A program made the translations under genes and the position numbers. From Actinomyces sp. ZJ308 (lineage in GTDB: Bacteria; Actinomycetota; Actinomycetes; Actinomycetales; Actinomycetaceae), in NCBI RefSeq assembly GCF_011752065.1, contig NZ_JAAIJY010000004.1:1-64000 (forward strand): a stretch of 64,000 nucleotides of DNA, written 5' to 3'. Below are positions 54,022-63,161 of the stretch, in pieces; position 1 is the first letter of the stretch, and each line of letters opens with the position of its first letter. Under the pieces are notes generated by a model, which did no database searches, was not told where the DNA came from, and saw nothing but the letters and a program-made list of their open reading frames with translations.

Positions 54022-55518
54022 CTAGAACCCGGTGGAGGCGGCGGCCAGTGCCGGAGCCACCTGGCCGCCAGGGGTCCCCACCTGGTCCTCGAGGTAGTAC
54101 CACCAGAAGGGAGCGCCCCAGGCGTCGGAGCGCCCCAGTGCGGCGCCGGTGACGTGCTCGGCGACGGCGGTGCGGGCCACCGTGGGGTCGGAGGCCGACC
54201 CGAACCACCACGGGCCGTGGTTCAGGTCCTCAGCCCCGTACCCCAGCTCGGTGACGGCGACCCGGGAGGCCGGGAAGGCGGCGTCCAGGGCGCTGAGGAC
54301 CCGGTCCGCAGCCGTTCCCAGCGGGTGGAGCTGGGGATAGACGGACAGTCCGACGACGTCGACCAGGTCCCTGATCGGCTGGGTGATCTCCTTGGCCGCG
54401 TAGCTGAACAGGGAGTAGGCGGGGTCCGCCTGTCCGAGCTGGTAGTAGAGCGTGAGCACCGTTGTGGCGCCGGTGCGCTCGCGTACCGCCTGGGCCGCAC
54501 GCTGTGCCTTGGCCACCGGGCCGGTGCCCAGCCAGTCCCCACCGATCTCGTTTCCGACCTCCCAGGCGTCGACGTCGGGAAGCGCCGCGATGAGGGTGTT
54601 CACCCGTGTGTCCCAGGCCTCGTCGCTCAAGGCGGCCATGTCGTGGGAGTCGCAGATCTGGACCAGGGCCAGACCGCCCTGCGCATGCAGGACGTCCACT
54701 GCGGCGCGCCAGCCGGCCATCTCCTGGGCGTCGCCGGGGTTGCCGATGACGAGGCGGGCCGATACCTTCCGCTTTCCACCTCCTGGTCCACTGGGGGCCA
54801 GGGCCGCGGTGATCTCGGCGGCCGTGGGAACCCGGGTGAAGGTCACTCCGATGATGGCGTCCTGGGGGGCCTGGGCCACCATCGCCCGGTCCAGGGCGAG
54901 CTGGGCCCCGGCGGTGGACTCCAGGGCCGAGTTGGCCAGGCGGCCTCTGTCGGCCCAGGACTGGGCCGTGGCGCAGGCATCCAGGGACTGCTGGGCGGAG
55001 TCCCGCAGCGGTACCGCCTCGTCGGCGCCCTTGAGGCCCTGCGCGGTGGCCTGCTGGTAGCGCTCGGCCTGCCGCTCATGGAGGGTTCTGGCCGCCAGCT
55101 CCAGCAGGTCGTGCTCACCGGAGGCGGGCAGGTCCGCCATGAGAGCCGAGTACCCGTGGCTGGTGGGCCACGACATGGTCAGCGTGCAGGCGCGCCCGGT
55201 GGGCACGTCGATGCCGATGGCGCCGCCCTCGTCCTGGTAGAGGGGGCCGACGGCGATGACCTCCAGGGTCTTGGCGTCCAGCAGGGCGTCGTCGTAGCCG
55301 GCCTCGCCCTTGCCGTTGGACTGGATGCGTCGCAGTGCCTCGAGGTCGAGGGCACTGCCCTGCGCATCGCTGACGTGGAGGCTCAAGTGAGTGGTCGCCC
55401 CGTCGCCCATGGCCGGCGGGGTGGCCACATGTCCGTGACCACAGGAGGACACTGACGTTCCCAGAACCCCGGCGCCCAGGAGCGCCAGTGCCCTTCTGCG
55501 GCTGGTCTCAAGAGTCAT
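54022..55518 (-). CDS. Lipoprotein with GH-A-like glycosidase domain
   Basis: 498 aa. Arg-rich signal with RRRALALLGAGVLGTS and lipobox VSSC (Cys ~26), so membrane-anchored outside. The C-terminal half resembles a TIM-barrel clan GH-A hydrolase: WEVGNEIGGDWLG supplies a candidate acid/base Glu (NE pair) and AVTELGYGAEDL a candidate nucleophile Glu; VVGLSVYPQLHPLG and FWWYYLEDQ also fit. The N-terminal ~200 residues are of unknown fold. Last gene of the exopolysaccharide operon; it could trim or release the polymer. Confidence 0.72.
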   Translation of the reverse strand: MTLETSRRRALALLGAGVLGTSVSSCGHGHVATPPAMGDGATTHLSLHVSDAQGSALDLEALRRIQSNGKGEAGYDDALLDAKTLEVIAVGPLYQDEGGAIGIDVPTGRACTLTMSWPTSHGYSALMADLPASGEHDLLELAARTLHERQAERYQQATAQGLKGADEAVPLRDSAQQSLDACATAQSWADRGRLANSALESTAGAQLALDRAMVAQAPQDAIIGVTFTRVPTAAEITAALAPSGPGGGKRKVSARLVIGNPGDAQEMAGWRAAVDVLHAQGGLALVQICDSHDMAALSDEAWDTRVNTLIAALPDVDAWEVGNEIGGDWLGTGPVAKAQRAAQAVRERTGATTVLTLYYQLGQADPAYSLFSYAAKEITQPIRDLVDVVGLSVYPQLHPLGTAADRVLSALDAAFPASRVAVTELGYGAEDLNHGPWWFGSASDPTVARTAVAEHVTGAALGRSDAWGAPFWWYYLEDQVGTPGGQVAPALAAASTGF

Positions 55519-55612
55519 GGAACCATTATTCCCGTCTCTTGAGAGGTCTTCCGACCGAACGGTTCCACTGCGGTGGATCCGGTGTGGTTCGTTGCCACGT
55601 CCAGTGCCGTCG

Positions 55613-57571
55613 TCACTTCAGCTCCGAGGCCGGGACGAAGGTGTATCCCTCGGCCTTGATACCGGCGACGATCTTCTTCAGCTCCGACAGCGGGTAGTAG
55701 GGGTGGAAGAAGAAGCTGGCGGTGGCGTGGGTGTTGACGAGGTTGAGTTTGGCAGCATCGACGACCTCCTGGGCCAGGCGCGGCGGGTGCTGGTTGATCT
55801 CGTTGGGCTCGAAGTTGCCCAGGTTCTCCGGCAGGACGTGCGTCCCGTAGGGGTCGTTGACCGCGTACGGGAAGAACTGGCCGTAGTAGTCGTGCGGACC
55901 CGCCTGGGTGCTGGTGAGCAGGCCGGCGTAGAGCAGCTCGCGCTCGTAGCGCACCGGGTAGTGCTCGCCGATGCCCTCGTAGGCCTCGCGGGTGGCCGAG
56001 TAGTGCGGGGTCTCGAAGATCTCGGGCGTGGGCAGCCCGACCTCGCCGAAGATCCGGCGGCCCTGATCAACGCGTTCGGAGGCCCACTGCCTGGAGGTGT
56101 CCGGCAGCGTGCCGCCGATCTGGACGAAGGAGTTGTCCTGGCAGTCGATGGCCGGTGCCTTCGTGTCGTTGGTGGCCGAGCACCATGAGCGGATGAACTC
56201 GAAGTCGTCCGCCGAGACGCCGTTGTAGGGGTTGTCCAGGGTGCCGAACTGGTGGGTGGTGCCGTGCTGGACGATCGTTCCACCCTTGTTGACGGCGTCC
56301 TGAAGAACGGCCACCAGCTCCGGGGAGTCCTCAAGGGTCATCTCCTTGGGGACACCGTTGTTCTCAGTGCCCTTGGGGTCGGTGTAGATCGGCACGACCG
56401 CCATCTGGAAGGGCACGTTCTCGCTGTGGAGATAGTCGACGATCGCCTGCAGCTCCTCGGGGTCGCTGTCCGGGGTGATGTCCTCCAGGCGCACGGCGGC
56501 CTGGCGGTACTGCTGGGCGTTGGGCTGGAGGACGTCCAGGAGGATGTCGGCGGCGGCGATGTACCGGTCCTGCTCACCGAGGTAGGTCAGAGGGACCTCC
56601 CCGATGAAGGTCAGTCCGGAGGAGCTGACGGCCCAGGGGAAGGAGCTGGTGCCGGACTGGGCGACGGAGGCGCAGGCGGTGGCGGCGCCGTCGGGCTTGG
56701 AGCACTCGGCTCGCCCCAGGACCTTGACGTCCTGCTCACGGGTGATGTGCGGGGCGATGATGCCGCCGGTGTTGAGCTCGTTGCGCTTCAGGGAGGCGCC
56801 GTTGTAGCTGATCTTGGTCACCCGGTCGGTGGAGTCGATGTAGGAGGTGGCGGGGTCCCAGCCGTAGCGCTGGGTGAAGGCGGCACGGTCGGCGTCGGTC
56901 TTGGTCAGCTGCCAGATGTTGAAGCCGGACCACATGACCGGGATGTTGCCGGTGAGGGCGTCGTCGATGAAGGCCCGCGGCAGGGGCTCGTCGTAGGTGG
57001 AGCCGACGTAGACGACGTTGGTGAAGCGGCCGGCCAGCCCGGCCACGTAGTCCTTGACGGGAAGGGTGGTCACGGCTCCGGAGTGGCTGGCAAGGGTGCC
57101 CATGCTCAGGGCGTAGTACTCCCCCAGCTTGGCGTAGTCGCCGGTCGTGTCGAACAGGACCAGGGTCGAGGCCGGTCCTGCGTCCTGGTTGGAGAAGCTG
57201 ACGGCGCCGGCCGGCACCTCCGGGGCGTTCTGAGTCAGGTCTCGCAGCTGGACCTGGCCGGCCGCGGGCGCGGGCCGGTTCAGGTCGACGTCGGCCTGGT
57301 TGTCGCCCTTGAGGGGCAGCTCCTTCTTGGCCGCGGCGGCGGGCTCGGGCGGAGCCGGAAGGGGCGTCTTGGCCGGGTCGGCGTCGTTGGCCGGGTTGAC
57401 GCCCTTGTCCTGGGCGGCTGCGGCCTGGACCGCGACCGGCGCCTGGGGGGCGGCCGCCTGGGGCGTGGCCTGGGCGGGACCGACGGAGGCGACGGAGCTG
57501 CCCAGGCACACCGCGATGGCGGCCAGAACGCAGCGACGTCGTCGGGCGGACAGGATACTCGGAGTGATCAT
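55613..57571 (-). CDS. Secreted DUF2334 polysaccharide deacetylase-like protein
   Basis: 652 aa with a Sec signal peptide (RRRRCVLAAIAVCLGSSVASV, cleavage near AQA) and an Ala/Pro-rich linker to ~residue 105. The C-terminal ~300 residues have DUF2334/CE4-like motifs: VRLEDITPDSDPEEL (Asp for metal/catalysis), VQHGTTHQFG (His metal ligands), ETPHYSATREAY and FFFHPYYPLSEL. Likely N-deacetylates an N-acetylhexosamine polymer outside the cell (inference from family and from the epimerase whose stop it overlaps by 4 nt). Confidence 0.82.
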   Translation of the reverse strand: MITPSILSARRRRCVLAAIAVCLGSSVASVGPAQATPQAAAPQAPVAVQAAAAQDKGVNPANDADPAKTPLPAPPEPAAAAKKELPLKGDNQADVDLNRPAPAAGQVQLRDLTQNAPEVPAGAVSFSNQDAGPASTLVLFDTTGDYAKLGEYYALSMGTLASHSGAVTTLPVKDYVAGLAGRFTNVVYVGSTYDEPLPRAFIDDALTGNIPVMWSGFNIWQLTKTDADRAAFTQRYGWDPATSYIDSTDRVTKISYNGASLKRNELNTGGIIAPHITREQDVKVLGRAECSKPDGAATACASVAQSGTSSFPWAVSSSGLTFIGEVPLTYLGEQDRYIAAADILLDVLQPNAQQYRQAAVRLEDITPDSDPEELQAIVDYLHSENVPFQMAVVPIYTDPKGTENNGVPKEMTLEDSPELVAVLQDAVNKGGTIVQHGTTHQFGTLDNPYNGVSADDFEFIRSWCSATNDTKAPAIDCQDNSFVQIGGTLPDTSRQWASERVDQGRRIFGEVGLPTPEIFETPHYSATREAYEGIGEHYPVRYERELLYAGLLTSTQAGPHDYYGQFFPYAVNDPYGTHVLPENLGNFEPNEINQHPPRLAQEVVDAAKLNLVNTHATASFFFHPYYPLSELKKIVAGIKAEGYTFVPASELK

Positions 57572-58770
57572 GAGCTCTCCTTGGATGAGGTGGGAACGGG
57601 CTCGAACTCGGGAAGGGGAACACCTCGCCCGAACAGGGCGGCGGTGGCGGCCAGGATGCGCTTGCAGGCGTGTCCGTCGCCGTAGGGGTTGGCGGCCTGG
57701 GCCATGGCCGTGTAGGCGGCCTCATCGGTCAGCAGGGTGGAGACCCTCTCCACGATGCGGTCCTCATCGGTCCCGACCAGCTCGGCGACCCCGAAGGCGA
57801 CGGCCTCGGGACGCTCGGTGTTGTCACGCATGACCAGAACCGGCTTGGACAGTGCGGGGGCCTCCTCCTGGACGCCCCCGGAGTCGGTCAGGACGACGTC
57901 GCAGCGGTCGATGAGCGCGCAGAAGGCGCCGTACTCCAGCGGGTCGCACCACAGGATGTTGCCGTGGCCCTCGATCTGCGGCAGGAGGTCCCCACGGACC
58001 CTGGGGTTGCGGTGGACCGGCAGGACGAAGAGCACCTCTGGGTGCTGGCCGGCCAGACGGGCGACGGAGCGTCCGATCGAGCGCATCGGCTCGCCCCAGG
58101 ACTCACGGCGGTGGGCGGTGACGAGCACGACCCTCCGGGTGGTGTCCGCCAGCGCCGCCGCCAGGTCCTCGTCCGGTGGCGGAACCCGTCGGTCGACGGC
58201 GACCAGGAGGGCGTCGATGACCGTGTTGCCCGTCACGCGAACGGTCTGCGGGTCCGTACTCTCGCGCAGCAGGTTGTCCCGGCTGGTGGTGGTGGGACAC
58301 AGGTGCAGGGTGGTCACCTGGCTGATGAGCCGACGGTTGGCCTCCTCGGGGAAGGGCGAGGAGATGTCGCCGGTGCGCAGGCCGGCCTCGACATGGAGGA
58401 CCGGCACCTCGTGGTAGAAGGCTGCGAGCGCGGCGGCGAAGGCGGAGGTGGTGTCGCCCTGGACCACGACGGCGTCGGGCCGGTGGGCCTCGATCGCCCG
58501 ACCCACCCCTTGAAGGGAGCGGTTGGTGATCTGGGTGAGGGTCTGTCCCGGAGAGTGGATGTCGAGGTCGTCGTCGGGCACGATGCCGAAGAACTCGTGG
58601 ACCTGGTCGAGCATCTCGCGGTGCTGTCCCGTGACGACGACGATCGGGGTGAAGCGCTCGTCGTCGCGCATGGCGGCCACCACGGGGGCGAGCTTGATCG
58701 CCTCCGGGCGGGTGCCGTAAACGAGCATGATCCGCAGGGGGTCGCCCGTTGGCGTGGAATTCGTTGTCAT
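57568..58770 (-). CDS. wecB: UDP-N-acetylglucosamine 2-epimerase (non-hydrolysing)
   Basis: 400 aa interconverting UDP-GlcNAc and UDP-ManNAc. Diagnostic segments: YGTRPEAIKLAPVV, VVTGQHREMLDQV, VQGDTTSAFAAALAAFY, HVEAGLRTGDISSPFPEE, NRRLISQVT and DSGGVQEEAPALSKPVLVMR. ATG 58770 has AGGAGAA upstream. Its presence inside the operon suggests that the polymer contains ManNAc, or that UDP-ManNAc is tapped for it. Confidence 0.95.
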   Translation of the reverse strand: MTTNSTPTGDPLRIMLVYGTRPEAIKLAPVVAAMRDDERFTPIVVVTGQHREMLDQVHEFFGIVPDDDLDIHSPGQTLTQITNRSLQGVGRAIEAHRPDAVVVQGDTTSAFAAALAAFYHEVPVLHVEAGLRTGDISSPFPEEANRRLISQVTTLHLCPTTTSRDNLLRESTDPQTVRVTGNTVIDALLVAVDRRVPPPDEDLAAALADTTRRVVLVTAHRRESWGEPMRSIGRSVARLAGQHPEVLFVLPVHRNPRVRGDLLPQIEGHGNILWCDPLEYGAFCALIDRCDVVLTDSGGVQEEAPALSKPVLVMRDNTERPEAVAFGVAELVGTDEDRIVERVSTLLTDEAAYTAMAQAANPYGDGHACKRILAATAALFGRGVPLPEFEPVPTSSKESS

Positions 58771-58871
58771 GGGTTCTCCTGCTCAGGTGTGTCGGGAACG
58801 GGGCGGGTGGCTGCGGTTGGCTGCGGTTGGCACTGCCCTGCGGCCGGGTGGGCGGCCGCCGCGAACCGGTC

Positions 58872-59585
58872 TCACTCGTCCTCGGTGATCGGGGTGAAGG
58901 TGACGTCGGAGTCCTCGCAGTAGGCCGCCACGGCACCGGACCTGTAGGGGGACTCGGAGTCGGTGACGGTTCCGAGCTCCTTTCCGTCCACGGTGATGAC
59001 GAAGGAGACCGTTGCCGGGTTGGTGGTGTCGATCTTGACGGTGACGTCGTGGCTCGTCCCGGCCGGGTAGACGGGTGAGTTGCCGGAGGCGAGGAATCGC
59101 TGGGCCCCCTCGTAGGCGGTGTCCTGCTTGGAGACCTCCCAGCCGTTGGGCTTGAGGGCCAGGGCGTAGAAGTGGTTGTTGTCGGAGTAGTTCCACAGGA
59201 GCCAGGCGACCTCCCAGGCATTGGGGTTGCCGTCCTCGCGCAGCTGCCTGACGGTGGTCATGGTGGTGTGGATGGTCTGGACGTTGCCCGCCTCGATCTC
59301 GACCGTGGTGGACTTGGCCAGGCCCGCGTGGGTCTTGTCCTGGGAGTCGGCCGACGTCGGCTTGAGGCGCAGCAGGCCGTCGGAGCAGGAGGCCTCGCCG
59401 TAGCCGTCGAAGATGATCTCCCACTGCGTGCAGCCCTGGGCCTCGGTCTCTCTGGCATGGCAGTACACGGTGATTCCTAGGATCATGGCCAGGACGCAGC
59501 CCACCAGCAGTACGCGGCGCAGGATCCTGCTGTGGCCGGATCCGTCGAGTGCTCCTGCGTTCTGAGGTGCGTTGGTGGCTGTCAT
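58872..59585 (-). CDS. Membrane-anchored concanavalin-like (LamG/DUF1080-type) protein
   Basis: 237 aa. One transmembrane segment (RRVLLVGCVLAMILGITVYC) after a short cytoplasmic tail, then a ~185-residue extracellular domain with beta-sandwich character: WEIIFDGYGEASCSDGLLRL, AWLLWNYSDNNHFYALALK and VTVKIDTTNPATVSFVITVDG are typical of carbohydrate-binding ConA-like folds. Two Cys pairs may form disulfides. Probably binds the nascent polysaccharide or holds the synthase partner. Start overlaps the GT2 stop (ATGA). Confidence 0.75.
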   Translation of the reverse strand: MTATNAPQNAGALDGSGHSRILRRVLLVGCVLAMILGITVYCHARETEAQGCTQWEIIFDGYGEASCSDGLLRLKPTSADSQDKTHAGLAKSTTVEIEAGNVQTIHTTMTTVRQLREDGNPNAWEVAWLLWNYSDNNHFYALALKPNGWEVSKQDTAYEGAQRFLASGNSPVYPAGTSHDVTVKIDTTNPATVSFVITVDGKELGTVTDSESPYRSGAVAAYCEDSDVTFTPITEDE

Positions 59586-61150
59586 CTCGTCTCCTCGTTG
59601 GTCAGGTTGCTGGCTGCACGGTGGGTGCTGCGTCCGATGATGGCGGTGTCGTTCAGGTCGTTCGGTGAGGAACCGGTCGGAATGGGGATGCCCGCTCCCC
59701 CGGCCCGAGGAGCCGTGAGGGGAGCCTCCCTCGCACGTCCGTCCGGAGGGGGCAGGTTGCCCGGCACCGGTGAGCCTGCTGGGACCTGCCCACCAGGACC
59801 GGTGACCGCAGCGGTGTGGGAGGGCTGGGCCTGGGCGGCCTGATCCGGCTCCGCCTCCCGGGCGGTCTTCGCCCACCCGGTGCGTCCGGTCAGCTCCCTG
59901 GCCACCGCCCGCCAGCCGTAGAGGCTGGGAAGGAGTCCGTACAGGACGAACAGGTGGGAGTAGGCCACGGCCCTGATCAGGCCCAGGCCCTCGCTGCGCT
60001 CGATGCGCCAGTAGATCCAGGCGTAGATGAGCGCGGGCCCGAAGGCGATGACGTAGGCGCCGACGAGCCACATCCAGGACTGCTCCCATCTCAGGACCGC
60101 GGCCACGCCGGCGGTCGCCATGGAGATGAGGAAGGACAGGGTCAGCAGGGATCCGGTCAGGAGCAGGTAGGGCGTGAGGATCTGCCAGAGCGTGTCGGCG
60201 CGCCCCAGGCCGCGCTGCTCCCTGGCGACGGAGCGCAGAAGGTGGAGCGCCTGGAGGTTTCCCTGGAACCAGCGGGTGCGTTGGCGCACGAGGCGCCGCA
60301 TGTTGGTCACACCCTGCTGGTGGACGCTGGCCGAGGGCCAGAACTCGTTGGTCCAGCTGGTGGCATTGAGCCGGATCCCCAGGTCGAAGTCCTCGGTCAG
60401 TGACCGGGTCCAGGGCCTGGGGCCCAGGGCGTCGAGTGCGCTGAGGCGGACGAACTGGGCGTTGCCGCCCATGCCGACGCTGCGCACCCGGCGACGTCCC
60501 CGTTGGAAGACCTCGGTGAAGATGACGAACTCCATGTCCTGCATGCGAGCGAGCAGGGAGCCGAAGCGGTTGTTGATGCGCACTCCCATCTGGACGGCGC
60601 CGACCTCCTGGGGGGCGAAGGCCTTGCGGACCTCACCGATGGCGTGCGGGTCGAGCCTGCCGTCGGCGTCCATTACCCCCACGACGACTCTGGAGGAGGA
60701 CACCGAGGTGCAGCGGGAGCGCACGATCGACAGCGCGTCGTTGAGCGCCTCCCCCTTGCCCAGACGGGCGCGGGGAGGCTGACGACGGACCACCTCGACG
60801 CGCTCATCCCCGGCCCGGGCGGCGGCCTGGGCGGTGTCGTCATCGGACCCGTCGTCGATGACCATGATGCGCAGGCCCGGGTCCGGGATCGAGGTGAGCC
60901 GTCTGACGCTGGCACCGATCACCTCGGCCTCGTTGAGGCAGGGCATGAGGATCACGATGAGGAGCGGCGCATCGGGGTGGGAGGGCCCACCGTGCTTGGG
61001 AGCCCCTCGGGAGGAGAGCAGCATGAAGAGCGTGTAGACGAGCGCGATGGCGATCATCACCAGGGCACCCCACCACCCGATGCGGTCGAGGACTCCCAGA
61101 GGGCTTGAGGGACCGAGATCAGTACGCATGAACGGGGCCTGCGTACTCAT
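59582..61150 (-). CDS. Processive family 2 glycosyltransferase (polysaccharide synthase)
   Basis: 522 aa. N-terminal helix (WWGALVMIAIALVYTLFML), then a GT-A domain: IVILMPCLNEAEVIGASV, VIDDGSDDDT (first Asp pair), VGVMDADGRLD (DxD-like), EDFDLGIRL (TED-type base) and QRTRWFQGNLQ (QxxRW), the set found in cellulose, chitin, hyaluronan and PNAG synthases. Three or four C-terminal helices follow, then a ~90-residue Pro/Gly-rich cytoplasmic tail. ATG 61150 overlaps the upstream stop (TGATG). Donor sugar unknown; UDP-GlcNAc or UDP-ManNAc are likely. Confidence 0.9.
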   Translation of the reverse strand: MSTQAPFMRTDLGPSSPLGVLDRIGWWGALVMIAIALVYTLFMLLSSRGAPKHGGPSHPDAPLLIVILMPCLNEAEVIGASVRRLTSIPDPGLRIMVIDDGSDDDTAQAAARAGDERVEVVRRQPPRARLGKGEALNDALSIVRSRCTSVSSSRVVVGVMDADGRLDPHAIGEVRKAFAPQEVGAVQMGVRINNRFGSLLARMQDMEFVIFTEVFQRGRRRVRSVGMGGNAQFVRLSALDALGPRPWTRSLTEDFDLGIRLNATSWTNEFWPSASVHQQGVTNMRRLVRQRTRWFQGNLQALHLLRSVAREQRGLGRADTLWQILTPYLLLTGSLLTLSFLISMATAGVAAVLRWEQSWMWLVGAYVIAFGPALIYAWIYWRIERSEGLGLIRAVAYSHLFVLYGLLPSLYGWRAVARELTGRTGWAKTAREAEPDQAAQAQPSHTAAVTGPGGQVPAGSPVPGNLPPPDGRAREAPLTAPRAGGAGIPIPTGSSPNDLNDTAIIGRSTHRAASNLTNEETR

Positions 61151-61449
61151 CACGCCCGCAGGCTCATCGTGCCGCCGCGCCGTCGCGCATGACGGCCCCC
61201 GGTGCGCCGCACTCCCAGGAGCAGGCCGCGTGTGGCGCCGTAGAGGTTGGTCAGCAGGAAGAAGGCCAGGATGGCGACGAACACCAGTCCGGCGCAGTCG
61301 ATGAGGAACCGGGCGATGAGAGCGGGAGGGGAGCCTGCCGGAGCGACGTACCACACGACGAACAATCCGGTTCCGGCCGCGAATGGGGAGTAGTGCATGA
61401 GGCCATCCATCTGGATCCAAGGGGTAGGGCCGGCGCCGACCGGCATCAC
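61150..61449 (-). CDS. Small membrane protein at the head of the exopolysaccharide operon
   Basis: Up to 99 aa; starts at 61449 (GTG), 61446, 61410 or 61398 are possible, and MHYSPFAAGTG at 61398 best fits the hydrophobic pattern. Two hydrophobic segments (AAGTGLFVVWYVAPAG and LIDCAGLVFVAILAFFLLTN) are followed by a basic cytoplasmic end (RRTGGRHARRRGG). No family recognised. PgaD/IcaD-like partners of PNAG synthases are also small two-helix proteins, a tempting parallel. Confidence 0.7.
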   Translation of the reverse strand: MMPVGAGPTPWIQMDGLMHYSPFAAGTGLFVVWYVAPAGSPPALIARFLIDCAGLVFVAILAFFLLTNLYGATRGLLLGVRRTGGRHARRRGGTMSLRA

Positions 61450-61586
61450 CGGCTACAGAAGACCAGGTAGAGCAAGCAGAGCCAGTCGGCACCAACGCCT
61501 CGGTGCGGCGTGCCCGGGGGTGACGGGATGTGGGAACTCAGCCCGTCGGGCACGGCACACCGTGCGTCACAACCAAATATAACAAT

Positions 61587-61614
61587 AGAGTAACGCTACG
61601 CAACACTGTGTCAA
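61587..61614 (-). promoter_or_regulatory. Promoter of the exopolysaccharide operon
   Basis: On the minus strand TTGACA (61609-61614) is followed after 16 nt by TACTCT (61587-61592), about 140-190 nt upstream of the first gene. The local sequence is strikingly AT-rich (TATTGTTATATTTGG just downstream, near 61570-61585) for this genome. A second overlapping pair (TTGCGT, TATATT) is also possible. Confidence 0.6.
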
Positions 61615-61688
61615 TCAACTATCCGGAAAACAGGTTGTTAGAGGAAGGCTCACAAGAGCCTCAAGTGGCACTATTTCAACGATTGAAG

Positions 61689-61732
61689 CATCAAGGAGGG
61701 GGTGCCTCGATTGAGGCACCCCCTCCTTGATG
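61689..61732. terminator. Terminator downstream of hisD
   Basis: Perfect 20-bp stem (CATCAAGGAGGGGGTGCCTC, 61689-61708, with its complement 61713-61732) and a 4-nt loop GATT, 63 nt after the hisD stop. It isolates hisD from the exopolysaccharide promoter. The rest of 61450-61795 shows no gene. Confidence 0.85.
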
Positions 61733-61795
61733 GAGCGGAGAGAAGGTCACGGAAGGTAACAGATTGGTCTCACAGGGTCTGTTCGGCGGTCTTTT

Positions 61796-63136
61796 TCACT
61801 CCTGCCGGGCACGGGCCGCCTCCCCGTGGGCGGGCAGGTCCTCACACGTCGCCAGGACCTCGAGGGCCGGTGTCATGGTCTCCAGGGCGCTCGCGTCGTA
61901 CTCGATGAGCTGGACCGGTTTGAGGAAGGCCATGACGCTCAGCCCGGCGGCGAACCGGGCGGTGCCGCCGGTGGGCAGGACGTGGTTGGAGCCGGCCAGG
62001 TAGTCCCCCAGGGGCACCGGGCTGTAGGGGCCGACGAAGACGGCTCCGGCGTTGCGGATCCGACGGGCGACCTCGGAGGCCTCGGCGGTGTGGATCTCCA
62101 GGTGCTCGGCGGCGTAGGCGTCGGCCACCTCGATGGCCTGCTCGAGGTCACGCACCAGGACGGTCCCCGACTGCGGACCGCTCAGGGCGGCGCCGGCCCG
62201 CTCCCGGTGCCGGGTCGCGCTGAGCCTGCGCTCGAGCGCGACGTCGACGGCATCGGCCAGCTGCGGGGAGTCGGTGATGAGGACGCTGCCCGCGTTGGGA
62301 TCGTGCTCCGCCTGGGAGAGCAGGTCGGCGGCCACGTACTCGGGGTTGGCGCCGGCATCAGCCAGGACGGCGATCTCGGTGGGGCCGGCCTCGGCGTCGA
62401 TGCCGACCGCACCCATGACGGCGCGCTTGGCCGCGGCCACGTAGACGTTGCCGGGGCCGGTGATGACGTCGACGCCCTGGCACAGGACCTCTCCCCCGGC
62501 ATCGGCACGGTCGGTGTCGTTCTGGGCGTCGGCGCCGTAGGCGAGCATCGCGATCGCCTGGGCACCGCCGACGGCGTAGACCTCGGTCAGCCCCAGCAGC
62601 GCGCACGCCGCCAGGATCGTGGGGTGGGGCAGTCCGGCGAACTCGGCCTGGGGCGGGCTGGCCAGGGCGATCTGCTCGACGCCGGCCACCTGGGCGGCCA
62701 CCGCGTTCATGACCACGCTGGAGGGGTAGACGGCCAGTCCCCCGGGAACGTAGAGCCCGACGCGCCGGACCGGGATCCAGCGCTGGGTGACGGTGCCTCC
62801 GGGAATCACCTCCGTGGTGCACTCGGTGGGCACCTGGGCGCCGTGTCCGGCGCGGTTGTGGGCAATGGACAGCTCCAGCGCCTCGCGCACGCCCGGGTCC
62901 AGGTCGCTCAGCGCCCGGGCGATGGCCTGGGCGGGTACGCGCAGATGGGCCGGGCGTACTCCGTCGAAGCGCTCGGCGGCGTCGCGCAGGGCGGCCGCGC
63001 CCCGGGAGCGGACGTCCTCGATCAGCGGGGCCACCGCGTCCTGGGCGGTGGTCACGTCGAGGGTGGCCCGGGGAAGCGCCTGCGCCAGCTGGCGAGGAGA
63101 CAGTTGGGTACTGCGCAGATCAGTGCGGTTGAGCAT
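61796..63136 (-). CDS. hisD: Histidinol dehydrogenase
   Basis: 446 aa; oxidises histidinol to histidine with NAD. Conserved elements: VRRVGLYVPGGLAVYPSSV, AVGGAQAIAMLAYG, ITGPGNVYVAAAKR, GPTEIAVLADAGANPEY, LSQAEHDPNAGSVL and AAEHLEIHT. ATG 63136 (MLNRTDLRSTQLSPRQL) matches the usual start; the frame extends to 63202 through a hairpin region. It is separated from hisC by 13.6 kb, unusual because hisD and hisC are normally adjacent. Confidence 0.97.
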   Translation of the reverse strand: MLNRTDLRSTQLSPRQLAQALPRATLDVTTAQDAVAPLIEDVRSRGAAALRDAAERFDGVRPAHLRVPAQAIARALSDLDPGVREALELSIAHNRAGHGAQVPTECTTEVIPGGTVTQRWIPVRRVGLYVPGGLAVYPSSVVMNAVAAQVAGVEQIALASPPQAEFAGLPHPTILAACALLGLTEVYAVGGAQAIAMLAYGADAQNDTDRADAGGEVLCQGVDVITGPGNVYVAAAKRAVMGAVGIDAEAGPTEIAVLADAGANPEYVAADLLSQAEHDPNAGSVLITDSPQLADAVDVALERRLSATRHRERAGAALSGPQSGTVLVRDLEQAIEVADAYAAEHLEIHTAEASEVARRIRNAGAVFVGPYSPVPLGDYLAGSNHVLPTGGTARFAAGLSVMAFLKPVQLIEYDASALETMTPALEVLATCEDLPAHGEAARARQE

Positions 63137-63161
63137 GCCCGCAAGCCTACCGGCCGTGCGC

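Noticed and set aside
56252-57685. 477-codon plus-strand frame opposite the DUF2334 gene
   Set aside because: Repetitive Gly/Val/Asp composition and full overlap with a gene that has a signal peptide and catalytic motifs.
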